Positions 34,823-43,829 of a stretch of DNA of 64,000 bases are shown here, piece by piece. The notes under the pieces were generated by a model that had not been told where the DNA came from, did no database searches, and saw only the letters and a program-made list of their open reading frames with translations. Each line of letters opens with the position of its first letter. Position 1 is the first letter of the stretch. The position numbers and the translations under genes are program-made. Origin of the DNA: Bacillota bacterium (lineage in GTDB: Bacteria; Bacillota; Bacilli; Alicyclobacillales; SLC66); assembly GCA_021820975.1 (NCBI GenBank), contig JAKADA010000006.1, positions 1-64,000 of the forward strand. The letters are read 5' to 3'.

Positions 34823-35425
34823 GTGGTTACATGGTTAACCAAGGAATGGTTCCTGTGGATCGCTTTAACCTTGAATGCAATCGGAGCCGTCCTAGGATAT
34901 TGGTGGTATGCTGGACAAATACAACGTACTTTGTGGTATTTGATACCATTTGTACCTGATAGTCCACTTTCTGTAACTTTTTTTATTATTGCAATGTGGT
35001 TAACGATTCGCCGTAGCCATAGTCGTTTACGACAGGTTATTTCAGCTGTAGCAGTGACATGGATGATGAAGTACGGCTTGTGGTGCGTATATATTCTTTT
35101 ATTTGCCCGAGCTACAGGCAGTTCGTTGTATTTTGAAGGTTGGTTGCTTATCGTAACACATTTTCTTATGGCTTTTGAGGCAGTATTGTATGCGAATGTT
35201 ATACGATTTTTACGTTTTGATAGGACTGGGTTGCTAATCGCCTTAGTCACCCTATTGATCAATGATTATGGGGACTATGTGTATGGTGTATTTCCATACC
35301 TGCCAAAATTGTCAATGCTGCCAATGATGACTGTAGTAACCCCCCTCTTAACGCTCCTTATCATAACTTTCTGTTTATCTACAATCGTGGTTCAAAAGGT
35401 GAACCCTTCTCCAAGTACGTCATGA
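34823..35425 (+). CDS. ypjA: YpjA-like membrane protein (DUF1405)
   Basis: A 200-residue polytopic membrane protein with about six spans, placed after qcrC as ypjA is in B. subtilis. Family-type segments are WYAGQIQRTLWYLIPFVPDSP and the NDYGDYVYGVFPYLP loop. GTG 34823 follows AAAGGAGAT; a longer version from 34793 would start upstream of that site. No function is known. Its 3' end overlaps the convergent YitT gene by 34 bases. Confidence 0.85.
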   Translation: MVTWLTKEWFLWIALTLNAIGAVLGYWWYAGQIQRTLWYLIPFVPDSPLSVTFFIIAMWLTIRRSHSRLRQVISAVAVTWMMKYGLWCVYILLFARATGSSLYFEGWLLIVTHFLMAFEAVLYANVIRFLRFDRTGLLIALVTLLINDYGDYVYGVFPYLPKLSMLPMMTVVTPLLTLLIITFCLSTIVVQKVNPSPSTS

Positions 35426-36216
35426 ACGTCATTGGAAACTAAAAAAGCCAAGGGATCTTCCTCGTATACCAATGCCTGCAAACGGACAAGTTCATTGCGG
35501 TTGACTACACAATAAATTACTTGTTTTGCTTTTTCTGTATAACCTCCATAACCTTGTAAAAACGTTGTACCTCTGCCTAATTCAACATGAATGCGTGTTG
35601 CAATGGCGGGTGCATGCTCACTGATAATCATTGTGGCACGCGAAGATGAGATGCCATCAATCACAAAATCAATCACTCGACTGGCAACAAATAATGCAAC
35701 TAGAGAATACATAGCAATCTCTTTACCGAGAACTAACGCAACGAGTGAAATTATAAGAACATCGGAGGCAAACATGACTTTCCCCATGGAATGTCCCCAA
35801 AAATGTCCTACTATGCGCGCGAGAATATCCGTACCACCCGTAGTTCCTCCGCTACGGAAAATCAAGCCCAATCCTGCTCCACAAATCACGCCACCATATA
35901 AGGCCGCAAGCAGTCGATCATGAACATGCTGGCCAAAATGTGTAGTCAATATACTAAAAACAGAAACGGCTACAACGCCAAGAACGGTTTTTACAATAAA
36001 ATGACGCCCAAAAAATTTCCATCCAAGAAGTAGAACCGGAATGTTAAACACAAAAAAAGACAGTCCGACAATCACATGAAACTTGTAATAAAGAACAAGT
36101 GATATACCTACAAAACCGCCTTCAGCTAGGCCGTTTCCGATTATAAATGCATTGAGACCTACCGCATAAATAAATGAACCTAAAAGGATAAGGAAATAGG
36201 GAAGGATTCTCTTCAT
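35392..36216 (-). CDS. YitT-family membrane protein (YpjC-like)
   Basis: A 274-residue protein: five or six spans in the first 180 residues (GLNAFIIGNGLAEGGFVGISLVLYY is typical, as is the GGTTGGTDILA loop), then a soluble DUF2179 domain (about 195-274, SEHAPAIATRIHVELGRGTTFLQGYGGYTEKAK...). The ATG at 36216 follows AAGGAG. YpjC of B. subtilis occupies this region, but here the gene is inverted relative to ypjA. The function is unknown. Confidence 0.88.
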   Translation of the reverse strand: MKRILPYFLILLGSFIYAVGLNAFIIGNGLAEGGFVGISLVLYYKFHVIVGLSFFVFNIPVLLLGWKFFGRHFIVKTVLGVVAVSVFSILTTHFGQHVHDRLLAALYGGVICGAGLGLIFRSGGTTGGTDILARIVGHFWGHSMGKVMFASDVLIISLVALVLGKEIAMYSLVALFVASRVIDFVIDGISSSRATMIISEHAPAIATRIHVELGRGTTFLQGYGGYTEKAKQVIYCVVNRNELVRLQALVYEEDPLAFLVSNDVHDVLGEGFTF

Positions 36217-36275
36217 CAAGGCACACTCCTTAGGATGCTTACCGCTCCCATTATAACCTGATTTAGGGCATTTCA

Positions 36276-37295
36276 CTAAACGAGTACAGCCACTAACATA
36301 ACGATGCCGATATAACCAAAAATCGGGTAGACGTGAGATACCATCGTGCTAAATCCAATTTGACTACCAAAGAACGTAAGAGCAAGAATCATGGCTATGA
36401 TAGCCAGGTACCTACGGCGATGATGTTGAACCATTTCATGCGCCATTCCATAGACGTTTGAAACGAGTGTAGAGAAAATTTCTGCCCATAATGTTCCAAT
36501 GAAGAGTAGACGAAACAGTGGCGGGAGTTGCTTTGCGATATAGCCCATAGGAATCTCTATAAAAAATGGTCCGTGAAATGTGTTAACAAGCAGGAGATGT
36601 ATGAATAGCAGCATGACGCCAAGAGCGATTGCACCAAAAAGAGCCCCCAATTGCAGCGTGCGTTTGTCGAAAGACTGTTTACCAAGTGGAATGAGCACCG
36701 TCAGGGATAACCCAACGTTAAAGCCGACGTACGATAAAGCTGATAAGACGCTTTGTAGTGGGTAAGAGATGGTTGTGTCTATCGATAAAGCATCGTGTGG
36801 CGTCACACGAGATAAAAACACGATAACAATAAAAATAATCATGATTGGAACGATGAATGAGTTAGCTGATATAACGCCACGCATGCCAAAGGAGAGAACA
36901 ATACCCGTTAGAATGACGGTCAATAGAGAACCCAAGGCGATAGGAATATGCAATTGTTCATAAAGGAGGGCACCGCTACCCGCAACCATCGTGATCGTAA
37001 CACCACATAGCATAATGAGCATGATAATTTGCAAGATTTTCCCGAATTTCTCTCCTACTAGAGAAGATATCACGAGACCAAAAGATGAAGCATCTGTTTT
37101 TCTCCCTACCTGCATCACTTTTGCTCCAAGTAGATAAAACAATACCGTAGTAAGAAAGATGGAGATGATTGCCATGCTTCCAAACCGCGTAAAAAACTGC
37201 ATTACCTCTTGGCCGGATGCAAAACCGGCGCCGACAACTGTTCCAATATAGGTAGCAGCGATTTTCCAGGCATCAGTTAAGGCCATGCGACGCAC
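36276..37295 (-). CDS. YkvI-like transporter-family membrane protein
   Basis: A 339-residue protein with about ten membrane spans, resembling the YkvI family of the APC/LeuT-like superfamily. The N-terminal motif AATYIGTVVGAGFASGQEVMQFF is typical: it has the broken-helix glycine pattern used for substrate binding. GTG 37295 is chosen because GGAGGA precedes it by six bases; upstream extensions have no site. It is divergent from uppP. The substrate is unknown. Confidence 0.82.
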   Translation of the reverse strand: MRRMALTDAWKIAATYIGTVVGAGFASGQEVMQFFTRFGSMAIISIFLTTVLFYLLGAKVMQVGRKTDASSFGLVISSLVGEKFGKILQIIMLIMLCGVTITMVAGSGALLYEQLHIPIALGSLLTVILTGIVLSFGMRGVISANSFIVPIMIIFIVIVFLSRVTPHDALSIDTTISYPLQSVLSALSYVGFNVGLSLTVLIPLGKQSFDKRTLQLGALFGAIALGVMLLFIHLLLVNTFHGPFFIEIPMGYIAKQLPPLFRLLFIGTLWAEIFSTLVSNVYGMAHEMVQHHRRRYLAIIAMILALTFFGSQIGFSTMVSHVYPIFGYIGIVMLVAVLV

Positions 37296-37405
37296 TCGGA
37301 TTCCTCCATTTCTTTTAAGAACGTATTCAAGGGTAGGATGATTCATGCTGCTTGTACTCTTTTTGCCGACTCGTCCATAGATTATTTTTAAGGAGGGATG
37401 TCTGT

Positions 37406-38188
37406 GTGACCATTTGGCAAGCAATTGTACTTGGTGCCATTCAAGGATTGACAGAATTTTTACCTGTTAGCAGTTCAGGGCACTTGGTTTTGATGGATAA
37501 GTTGCTTTATCTAAAAGGGAATTCTCTGACCCTAGATGTCTTTTTGCACACAGGCACTTTAATGGCGGTAGTATCGTATTATTTCCGTGAAATTTTAGCG
37601 CTTCTACGGCGCCCTTTTTCGAAGTTGGGGTTGCGTTTACTTGTATCCACCATGCCAACTGTGATTATCGCCTTGCTCTTTGAAAAGACGTTTGAACAAA
37701 TTTTTCATTCGGGGGCGACCTTGGGTATTGAATTCGTCATAACAGGGGTGCTTTTGCTCTATGTCGAATCAAGACTCGATCAAAGAGGTATCCCTAAAGA
37801 AAAAATTTCAATGTCTGGTGCTTTTTTTATCGGTTTAGCTCAAGGAGCAGCTATTTTACCGGCATTGTCTCGCTCAGCTTTGACGTTGTGTACAGCACTT
37901 GGCTTTGGTATGAAACGAGATGACGCTGTTAAGTATAGTTTTTTGTTATCCGTTCCCATCGTGTTTGGTGCCACCATTTTTGAAGTGAAAGATATTGGCG
38001 CTACTTCTTTTGCGATGGGGGGAACACTTTGGTTAGCTTTAGCGGCATCGGCATGTACCGGATACCTCGCTATTTTTGGTATGACGAAACTCATTAAAAC
38101 GATGAGCCTGCGTCCGTTTGGCTATTATACGTTGCTTGTAGGTCTTTTCGTTATGATGGATCAGGCTTTGTTTCATCGGTTTTTTTAA
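37406..38188 (+). CDS. uppP: Undecaprenyl-diphosphatase (UppP/BacA)
   Basis: Dephosphorylates undecaprenyl pyrophosphate at the membrane to recycle the wall-lipid carrier; overexpression gives bacitracin resistance. The first active-site motif QGLTEFLPVSSSGHL is intact (about 11-25). The second, normally PGxSRSGxT, reads LPALSRSALT, so two glycines are alanines while the SRS core remains. GTG 37406 follows AGGAGG by nine bases and gives 260 residues with about eight spans. Confidence 0.92.
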   Translation: MTIWQAIVLGAIQGLTEFLPVSSSGHLVLMDKLLYLKGNSLTLDVFLHTGTLMAVVSYYFREILALLRRPFSKLGLRLLVSTMPTVIIALLFEKTFEQIFHSGATLGIEFVITGVLLLYVESRLDQRGIPKEKISMSGAFFIGLAQGAAILPALSRSALTLCTALGFGMKRDDAVKYSFLLSVPIVFGATIFEVKDIGATSFAMGGTLWLALAASACTGYLAIFGMTKLIKTMSLRPFGYYTLLVGLFVMMDQALFHRFF

Positions 38189-38190
38189 GT

Positions 38191-38230
38191 AAAAAACGGC
38201 TGCGCCTAGACTTTTGCGCAACCGTTTTTT
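38191..38230. terminator. Bidirectional terminator between uppP and ylbJ
   Basis: AAAAAACGGCTGCGC (38191-38205) pairs with GCGCAACCGTTTTTT (38216-38230) with one mismatch. T-tracts occur on both strands, serving both convergent genes. Confidence 0.9.
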
Positions 38231-38245
38231 GTCTTATAAAGCTAT

Positions 38246-39502
38246 TTACGTTGTTTTGCTGTACCAAGCCGTGATTTTTAAACGCATAACGATGTAGATG
38301 GCAAGTGACAAGAGCATGCAACCGAGCAGCAAGGCTACCCAAGCACCCACCTCAGAAATGGATAAAAACCAATGTGACAGGTCAAACGAAGTGCTTGGCG
38401 CTATGGTCGTAACCACTTTCGGTATGTAGGTAACCGCTTTTGTCCCAATGCCGAAGCGAAAAAGGATATAGGTCATACTACCAGCAAGGAGAGCATGGTA
38501 GATTCGAGCAATGAAGTAAGGGCGCATACGAATATCGGTATTTGTCAAAACACTGGCTACCTGCGCGTGCACAGAAAGTCCGCTCCATGCGATAATTGCA
38601 CTAGCAATACTGACTTTTTCAATCAGTGGCGCATTAGCTGCAGCGGTTGCTGCGGAACCAATGTCGATCTCAAGTAAACCGGCGATAAACGGGGGAACGA
38701 GATGGATCGACATATGTAATGCTTCAAATAAAAAGGTTAGCGGAATCGCTACTAACGCTACAACGCCAACTTGTGTTAAGACGCGTAAAAAAACGGAGAA
38801 AAAGATGATAAAACCGCCAATCATCAATAAAGTGCGTATGGAGTCATTGACGGCATCTCCTAATAACTTGCCAAAGGGTCGTGCGTCTTCAATATGTGCT
38901 TGAATCATCGCGCGATATGCCCGCAAAAATAGTTTCCCTTGGTGAGCCTGTGAACGCATTGGCTTGATGAAGCGTTCTTCTTTTCGCCCATACAGTTTGA
39001 AGGTTACGCCGACGATGAGAGAAGAAATGTAATGGGCGATGGCGAGTAAAATACCCAGTTGCGGTGATTTGAACATGCCTACGGCGACAGCACCAAACAT
39101 AAAAAGTGGATCCGCCGTGTTCGTGAAAGCTAAAAGACGCTCACCTTCAATACGCGTGCATAAACCTCCTTGACGAAATTTTGCGGTGATCACAGCGTCC
39201 ATCGGATACCCTGCAGCCAGCCCCATCGACAAGGCAAACGCACCAACGCCAGGAACGCTAAATAAGGGTCGCATGAGAGGTTCGAGGATGACACCAAATG
39301 CATTAACTATGCCCAAGCCAAGCAAAAGCTCTGACAAAATAAAAAACGGCAACAACGACGGGAAGACAACATCCCAGAAAACTTTTAGCCCGGCTATGGC
39401 GGCGTCCATTCCTTGTTCCGGATATACGACAAGGGCGATGGTAAACAAAATGGCAAGACAGGCTAGAACAACGATAGATAGATGTTTACGGCGATTGGGC
39501 AA
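38246..39502 (-). CDS. ylbJ: Sporulation integral membrane protein YlbJ
   Basis: A 418-residue membrane protein with about nine spans and the repeated nucleoside-transporter-gate fold. Sequence features include VVFPSLLPFFILSELLLGLG, GLAAGYPMDAVITAKFRQ and TNTADPLFM. YlbJ is expressed in the mother cell in bacilli and is needed for normal spore resistance. The proposed start is TTG 39502, seven bases after AGGAGG; ATG 39541 is an alternative. In B. subtilis ylbJ is elsewhere, so its place here is a local difference. Confidence 0.85.
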   Translation of the reverse strand: MPNRRKHLSIVVLACLAILFTIALVVYPEQGMDAAIAGLKVFWDVVFPSLLPFFILSELLLGLGIVNAFGVILEPLMRPLFSVPGVGAFALSMGLAAGYPMDAVITAKFRQGGLCTRIEGERLLAFTNTADPLFMFGAVAVGMFKSPQLGILLAIAHYISSLIVGVTFKLYGRKEERFIKPMRSQAHQGKLFLRAYRAMIQAHIEDARPFGKLLGDAVNDSIRTLLMIGGFIIFFSVFLRVLTQVGVVALVAIPLTFLFEALHMSIHLVPPFIAGLLEIDIGSAATAAANAPLIEKVSIASAIIAWSGLSVHAQVASVLTNTDIRMRPYFIARIYHALLAGSMTYILFRFGIGTKAVTYIPKVVTTIAPSTSFDLSHWFLSISEVGAWVALLLGCMLLSLAIYIVMRLKITAWYSKTT

Positions 39503-39610
39503 CCCGATTCCTCCTTTTTCGAGCGTGTCCGGATTGTTCATTGTAAACCTATGATGGCTGTCCACGTGTTATGAGGATATAATAATGGCAGAATGAAGGG
39601 AGTATCTAGC

Positions 39611-39946
39611 ATGGATAAGACTCTGCGTAGTATTCAACAAGAAATAGACGATTACATAGGGCAGTTTGAAGAAGGTTATTTTCAACCCATGACGCTGATT
39701 GTGAGACTTGTAGAAGAGTTAGGTGAACTAGCTCGTGAGGTCAATCACAGCTACGGTGAAAAACCTAAAAAAGACACGGAACCACAAGGTGATATTGCGC
39801 TTGAATTAGGGGACATGCTGTTTGTTATAGCATGTCTTGCCAATAGCTTACACATAGATCTTACGCAAGCTCATGATCGTGTGATGGAGAAATTTCAGAC
39901 GAGAGACAAAAATCGATGGACAAGAAAGGCGGGTTATACTTTGTGA
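39611..39946 (+). CDS. ypjD: MazG-type nucleotide pyrophosphohydrolase (YpjD-like)
   Basis: A 111-residue MazG-fold enzyme expected to hydrolyse NTPs to NMP and PPi. The metal-binding pattern EExxE...ExxD is seen as VEELGELAREV (about 38-48) and ELGDMLFVIAC (about 70-80). ATG 39611 follows AAGGGAG. It precedes dapB exactly as ypjD does in B. subtilis, with the stop overlapping the dapB start (GTGA). Confidence 0.92.
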   Translation: MDKTLRSIQQEIDDYIGQFEEGYFQPMTLIVRLVEELGELAREVNHSYGEKPKKDTEPQGDIALELGDMLFVIACLANSLHIDLTQAHDRVMEKFQTRDKNRWTRKAGYTL

Positions 39947-40719
39947 GAAAAATTCGCGTGGCTGTTGCAGGAATAAAAGGTAAAATGGGTAACCAGGTAG
40001 CGAAGACTGTGCTGTCAGCACCTGATATGGAACTTGTAGCCGGTATTGAAAGAGTGGCAGAACAAGATTTCAAGGTCGAATCGGTCACCGTGCCAGTCTT
40101 TGATTCAGCTGATGCGTGTTTTCCAAAAACAAAACCGCATGTTGTTGTGGATTTCACTCATGCAACCGCGGCTGCGCCAACCATAGAGACGGCAATCGCA
40201 CATTTGGTTCGACCGGTGATAGGTACAACGGGGTTATCTCCAGACTTTTTGCGCGAAGTTGGGCAGGCACTTGAAGAACGTTCTCTTGGCGGCTTGTATG
40301 CACCGAATTTTGCCATCGGTGCACTGTTGATGATGCGTGCTGCTGAATTAGCCGCAAGATATTTACCCTATGCAGAAATTGTTGAGTATCACCATGATCA
40401 AAAGCGTGATGCTCCATCGGGTACGGCACAAAAAACCGCAGAACGAATGGCTAAAGCGCGCAAAGAAGCGGGGGTCATCCCTGTACCACTTGCCAATGCG
40501 GCTGCTTTACATAACGTACTTGGAACGCCGATTCATAGCGTGCGACTACCTGGTTTTGTGGCTCACCAGGAAGTGATTTTTGGTGGCACAGGGGAACGAC
40601 TTACGATTCGCCATGATTCTATGTCTCGAGAAAGTTTTATGCCAGGCGTATTGCTTGGTGTTCGTCAGGTCATGAACGTGACAGGATTGATCGATGGCCT
40701 AGAACATTTTTTATTTTAA
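39943..40719 (+). CDS. dapB: 4-hydroxy-tetrahydrodipicolinate reductase
   Basis: Second committed step of the lysine/DAP pathway, NAD(P)H-dependent. The N-terminal cofactor motif VAGIKGKMG replaces the usual GAxGRMG, followed by VDFTHA and GTTGLS. The catalytic region [15 protein letters not shown] carries the His and Lys. GTG 39943 starts in the ypjD stop; the protein has 258 residues. It is followed by mgsA, as in bacilli. Confidence 0.96.
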   Translation: MRKIRVAVAGIKGKMGNQVAKTVLSAPDMELVAGIERVAEQDFKVESVTVPVFDSADACFPKTKPHVVVDFTHATAAAPTIETAIAHLVRPVIGTTGLSPDFLREVGQALEERSLGGLYAPNFAIGALLMMRAAELAARYLPYAEIVEYHHDQKRDAPSGTAQKTAERMAKARKEAGVIPVPLANAAALHNVLGTPIHSVRLPGFVAHQEVIFGGTGERLTIRHDSMSRESFMPGVLLGVRQVMNVTGLIDGLEHFLF

Positions 40720-40738
40720 TCTTGGGAGGAGAATATCG

Positions 40739-41143
40739 GTGAATATTGCACTTGTTGCACACGATCGCAAAAAAGACGATATGGTTAACTTTGCAACTGC
40801 TTATCAAGCATTATTTAACGGTCATGTTTTATACGCCACGGGTACCACAGGCGCACGTATTGCTATGGCAACCGAACTTACGATTCATCGTTTCCAAAGT
40901 GGACCAATGGGCGGGGATCAACAAATTGGTGCACTGATTGCCGAAAATCGCTTGGACCTATTGATTTTTTTGCGTGATCCACTGATGGCACAACCTCATG
41001 AACCAGATATTATCGCTTTATTGCGTTTGTGCGATGTGCATAACATTCCTGTGGCGACAAATCTTGCATCTGCTGAGATGCTTTTGCGTGGGTTATGGCG
41101 AGGGGATCTTGCCTGGCGAGATGTCATCGAAGAGAAGTCGTAA
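40739..41143 (+). CDS. mgsA: Methylglyoxal synthase
   Basis: Converts dihydroxyacetone phosphate to methylglyoxal, a bypass when phosphate is short. The family motifs [10 protein letters not shown] (His and Lys), [16 protein letters not shown] with the catalytic Asp, FLRDPL and [10 protein letters not shown] are complete in 134 residues. GTG 40739 follows GGGAGGAG. Confidence 0.97.
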   Translation: MNIALVAHDRKKDDMVNFATAYQALFNGHVLYATGTTGARIAMATELTIHRFQSGPMGGDQQIGALIAENRLDLLIFLRDPLMAQPHEPDIIALLRLCDVHNIPVATNLASAEMLLRGLWRGDLAWRDVIEEKS

Positions 41144-41155
41144 GGAGGCCTTACT

Positions 41156-41854
41156 ATGTCTGGAATATTTTTAATAGCTTTTGGAGCGCATCCGGATGAT
41201 GTTGAGTTGGGTGCGGGCGGGCTTTGTGCGTTACATGCAAGTGATGGTGTTGTTGTTTGTGATTTGACTCAAGCGGAGTTGTCGACAAATGGCGATCCGA
41301 TCACGCGTCGTAAAGAGGCTTTGGCTTCTGCCGATATTTTAGGTGTATCAGAGAGGCTTTGCTTATCAATGCCAGATCGAGGTATTGTCATCGATAAAGA
41401 GTCAATTGCATCGATTGTGCGTGTGATTCGTACCTATAAACCCACAGTTATCGTCGCTCCAATGGCAAGCGATCGGCATCCTGATCATGGGATGTGTGCT
41501 CGACTTATTTATGAGGCATTTTTTTCTTCTGGCTTACGACGATATGATGATGGACTTGCACCGCACCGACCTAAAGCGATGTATCATTATATGATTAATA
41601 GCATTGATAAACCTTCCTTTGTCGTTGATGTGACTCATGTATACGACAAAAAAAAGGCAGCCTTAGCACAGTATAAATCGCAATTCGTAAAAACACATGG
41701 CGTAGATACCCCGATCACCAGAGGTTCCTTTATGCCAATGATTGAAGGTCGCGATCGTTATTATGGACAACAGACCGGGGTCGCTTATGCTGAAGGTTTT
41801 TGGCGTGAGGAGCCTGTCGTTGTGTCGTCGCTTGCTGTAACACTTGCACCATAG
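41156..41854 (+). CDS. bshB1: Bacillithiol N-acetylglucosaminyl-malate deacetylase
   Basis: A zinc deacetylase of the LmbE/PIG-L family that makes glucosaminyl-malate in bacillithiol synthesis. The zinc and catalytic motif AHPDDVELGAGG is at about 11-22, and the third ligand lies in RHPDH (about 107). It is 232 residues long, start ATG 41156 after AAGGAGG. The direct link to bshA supports the bacillithiol role. Confidence 0.94.
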   Translation: MSGIFLIAFGAHPDDVELGAGGLCALHASDGVVVCDLTQAELSTNGDPITRRKEALASADILGVSERLCLSMPDRGIVIDKESIASIVRVIRTYKPTVIVAPMASDRHPDHGMCARLIYEAFFSSGLRRYDDGLAPHRPKAMYHYMINSIDKPSFVVDVTHVYDKKKAALAQYKSQFVKTHGVDTPITRGSFMPMIEGRDRYYGQQTGVAYAEGFWREEPVVVSSLAVTLAP

Positions 41855-41876
41855 GTAAAGACAGGAGGCGAACGAT

Positions 41877-43031
41877 GTGCGCATCGGTATCAGTTGTTAT
41901 GCTACTTTAGGAGGTTCTGGAGCGGTTGCTACAGAACTTGGGAAAGCTTTGGCAAGACGAGGTCACGAAGTACATTTTATCGTGTCTGGAATCCCTTTTC
42001 GTTTAGGATTATTTCAAGAAAACATCTATGTACATGAAGTAGAAACAGAGAATTATCCGGTTTTGCAAACATCACCACATGACTTGGCCCTCGCTGCAAA
42101 AATGGCTGAGGTAGTAAAACATTATGATTTGGATTTGTTGCATGTTCATTATGCGATTCCTTATGCGGTATGTGCTTTTTTGGCCAAACAAATGTTAGGG
42201 GACAAAAGTATCCCGGTCATCACGACACTGCATGGTACAGATGTTACCGTGCTTGCGCAAGATCCGTTGTTACAAGATGCCATACGCCTTGGCATAGAAA
42301 AAAGTGATGTAGTGACGGCTGTATCGCAAAGCTTAATCGATCAAACGAATGAATTATTTAAACCACGCTGTCCTATCGTGAAGTTGTATAACTTCGTCGA
42401 TCCTACTGTTTATGACCGTGCATATGAGAACGGATGGAGAAAACATCTAGCTCCAAATAATGAACCCATCTTAATGCATATGTCTAATTTTCGTGCCGTT
42501 AAGCGAGTTCCAGATGTTATTGCGATTTTTCAAAAAGTTCACGCAACGATGCCGTGTAAGTTACTGCTTGTTGGTGAAGGACCCGATTTAGATGTTGCCT
42601 GGAAACTTGTGGAGCGGCATAACTTGAAGAGGGATGTCGTCTTTTTAGGAAAACGTGATGAAGTGGCTCCGTTGCTATCGTTAGCTGACATTTTATTGTT
42701 GCCTTCGGAAAAGGAAAGCTTTGGCTTAGTGGCATTGGAAGCTATGGCTTGCGGTGTTCCTGTCATCGGTTCGACAGCCGGCGGTATTCCTGAGGTTGTT
42801 GAACACGGTCGGTCTGGATTTTTGTCTCCCATAGGTGACATAGAGGATATGTCCAATAATGCGATTACTCTCTTACAAGATCACGCTAAATGGGAAACTT
42901 TTTCAAGGCAAGCTCGTGAACGTGCTAAATTATTCTCGTTGGAAGAAAAAGTAAGCGATTATGAACAGTTGTATGAGATGGTTATTGCTAAGGGGAAAGG
43001 CGGCTTATCGTGTGCGTCCGGACATGCTTGA
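41877..43031 (+). CDS. bshA: Bacillithiol glycosyltransferase BshA
   Basis: A GT4-family enzyme that joins GlcNAc from UDP-GlcNAc to L-malate, the first step of bacillithiol synthesis. N-terminal GISCYATLGGSGAVATELG and the GT-B C-domain motif EKESFGLVALEAMACGVPVIGS with donor-binding glutamates are present, in 384 residues. GTG 41877 follows AGGAGG. birA overlaps its 3' end; B. subtilis has cca between them, which is missing here. Confidence 0.96.
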   Translation: MRIGISCYATLGGSGAVATELGKALARRGHEVHFIVSGIPFRLGLFQENIYVHEVETENYPVLQTSPHDLALAAKMAEVVKHYDLDLLHVHYAIPYAVCAFLAKQMLGDKSIPVITTLHGTDVTVLAQDPLLQDAIRLGIEKSDVVTAVSQSLIDQTNELFKPRCPIVKLYNFVDPTVYDRAYENGWRKHLAPNNEPILMHMSNFRAVKRVPDVIAIFQKVHATMPCKLLLVGEGPDLDVAWKLVERHNLKRDVVFLGKRDEVAPLLSLADILLLPSEKESFGLVALEAMACGVPVIGSTAGGIPEVVEHGRSGFLSPIGDIEDMSNNAITLLQDHAKWETFSRQARERAKLFSLEEKVSDYEQLYEMVIAKGKGGLSCASGHA

Positions 43032-43815
43032 TGAAGATCGCGTGCGCAGCTATTTAGGGCCAACGTTTACCGCCGTACCATTATATTTTTATGATCGTTT
43101 GCGCTCTACGAACGATACGGCAGCAAGGTTATTTCAGCAGCAAATTGATGAGGTTTTTTTGGCTGTGATGGCTGAAAAGCAAGAGGCAGGAAGAGGTAGG
43201 CAAGGACGAACTTGGATTTCACCTGCTCATGCCAGCCTATTGTTGTCTATTGCTTTTCGTTATCCTTCTTATGCCACAATAAAATTAGAACAATGGCCGC
43301 TTCTTGCCGCTCTTTGTGTACAACGTGTTCTCGATTATGATATGGGTCTCAATGTCACGATTAAGTGGCCCAATGATATACGCATTGCGGGTAAAAAAGT
43401 GGCAGGGATTCTTACGGAAAGACGCGATGCTCATACACAAAGTTTGATCTTAGGTATCGGGATGAATGTCACGACAAAGCAAGACGAGTTTGCGTTAGAA
43501 TTGCGCGATAAAGCAGGCTCTTTAGCCATGTTTACGGCAAATCCGATCGATCGTAATCATTTAGCGGCAACGCTACTTCGTGAAATTCATCAGATGTACT
43601 TGGCTACACTTCAAGGTCTTACCTTTCATGATGTTCATCATGAGTTTATTTCCCATTGTGATACAGTAGGGCAGCGCGTCCGGTTATCCCAAGGTTCTGT
43701 TTTGTTTGATGGATTAGTAAAAACGATAGACGATGAAGGCACTCTACATTTTGTCACAGGTGATGGTCGATCACTCACTTTCATTAGTGGAGAAATTATT
43801 GAGGTCTTATCATAA
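43012..43815 (+). CDS. birA: Biotin-[acetyl-CoA-carboxylase] ligase without repressor domain
   Basis: Attaches biotin to carrier proteins via biotinyl-5'-AMP. The catalytic core is complete: STNDTA, GRGRQGRTW (biotin loop), KWPNDI and the GIGMNV segment, then the C-terminal SH3-like domain. The N-terminal winged helix of bifunctional BirA is absent, since only about 30 residues precede STNDTA. GTG 43012 (after AAGGGGAAAGG) overlaps bshA by 20 bases; ATG 43024 is an alternative. With this start the length is 267. It cannot act as the biotin-operon repressor. Confidence 0.92.
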   Translation: MRPDMLDEDRVRSYLGPTFTAVPLYFYDRLRSTNDTAARLFQQQIDEVFLAVMAEKQEAGRGRQGRTWISPAHASLLLSIAFRYPSYATIKLEQWPLLAALCVQRVLDYDMGLNVTIKWPNDIRIAGKKVAGILTERRDAHTQSLILGIGMNVTTKQDEFALELRDKAGSLAMFTANPIDRNHLAATLLREIHQMYLATLQGLTFHDVHHEFISHCDTVGQRVRLSQGSVLFDGLVKTIDDEGTLHFVTGDGRSLTFISGEIIEVLS

Positions 43816-43829
43816 AGGAGTTTATGCTG

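Noticed and set aside
34660-35262. 200-codon minus-strand frame opposite ypjA
   Set aside because: It also covers the qcrC terminator, has no ribosome site or family features, and ypjA has both synteny and a good site.
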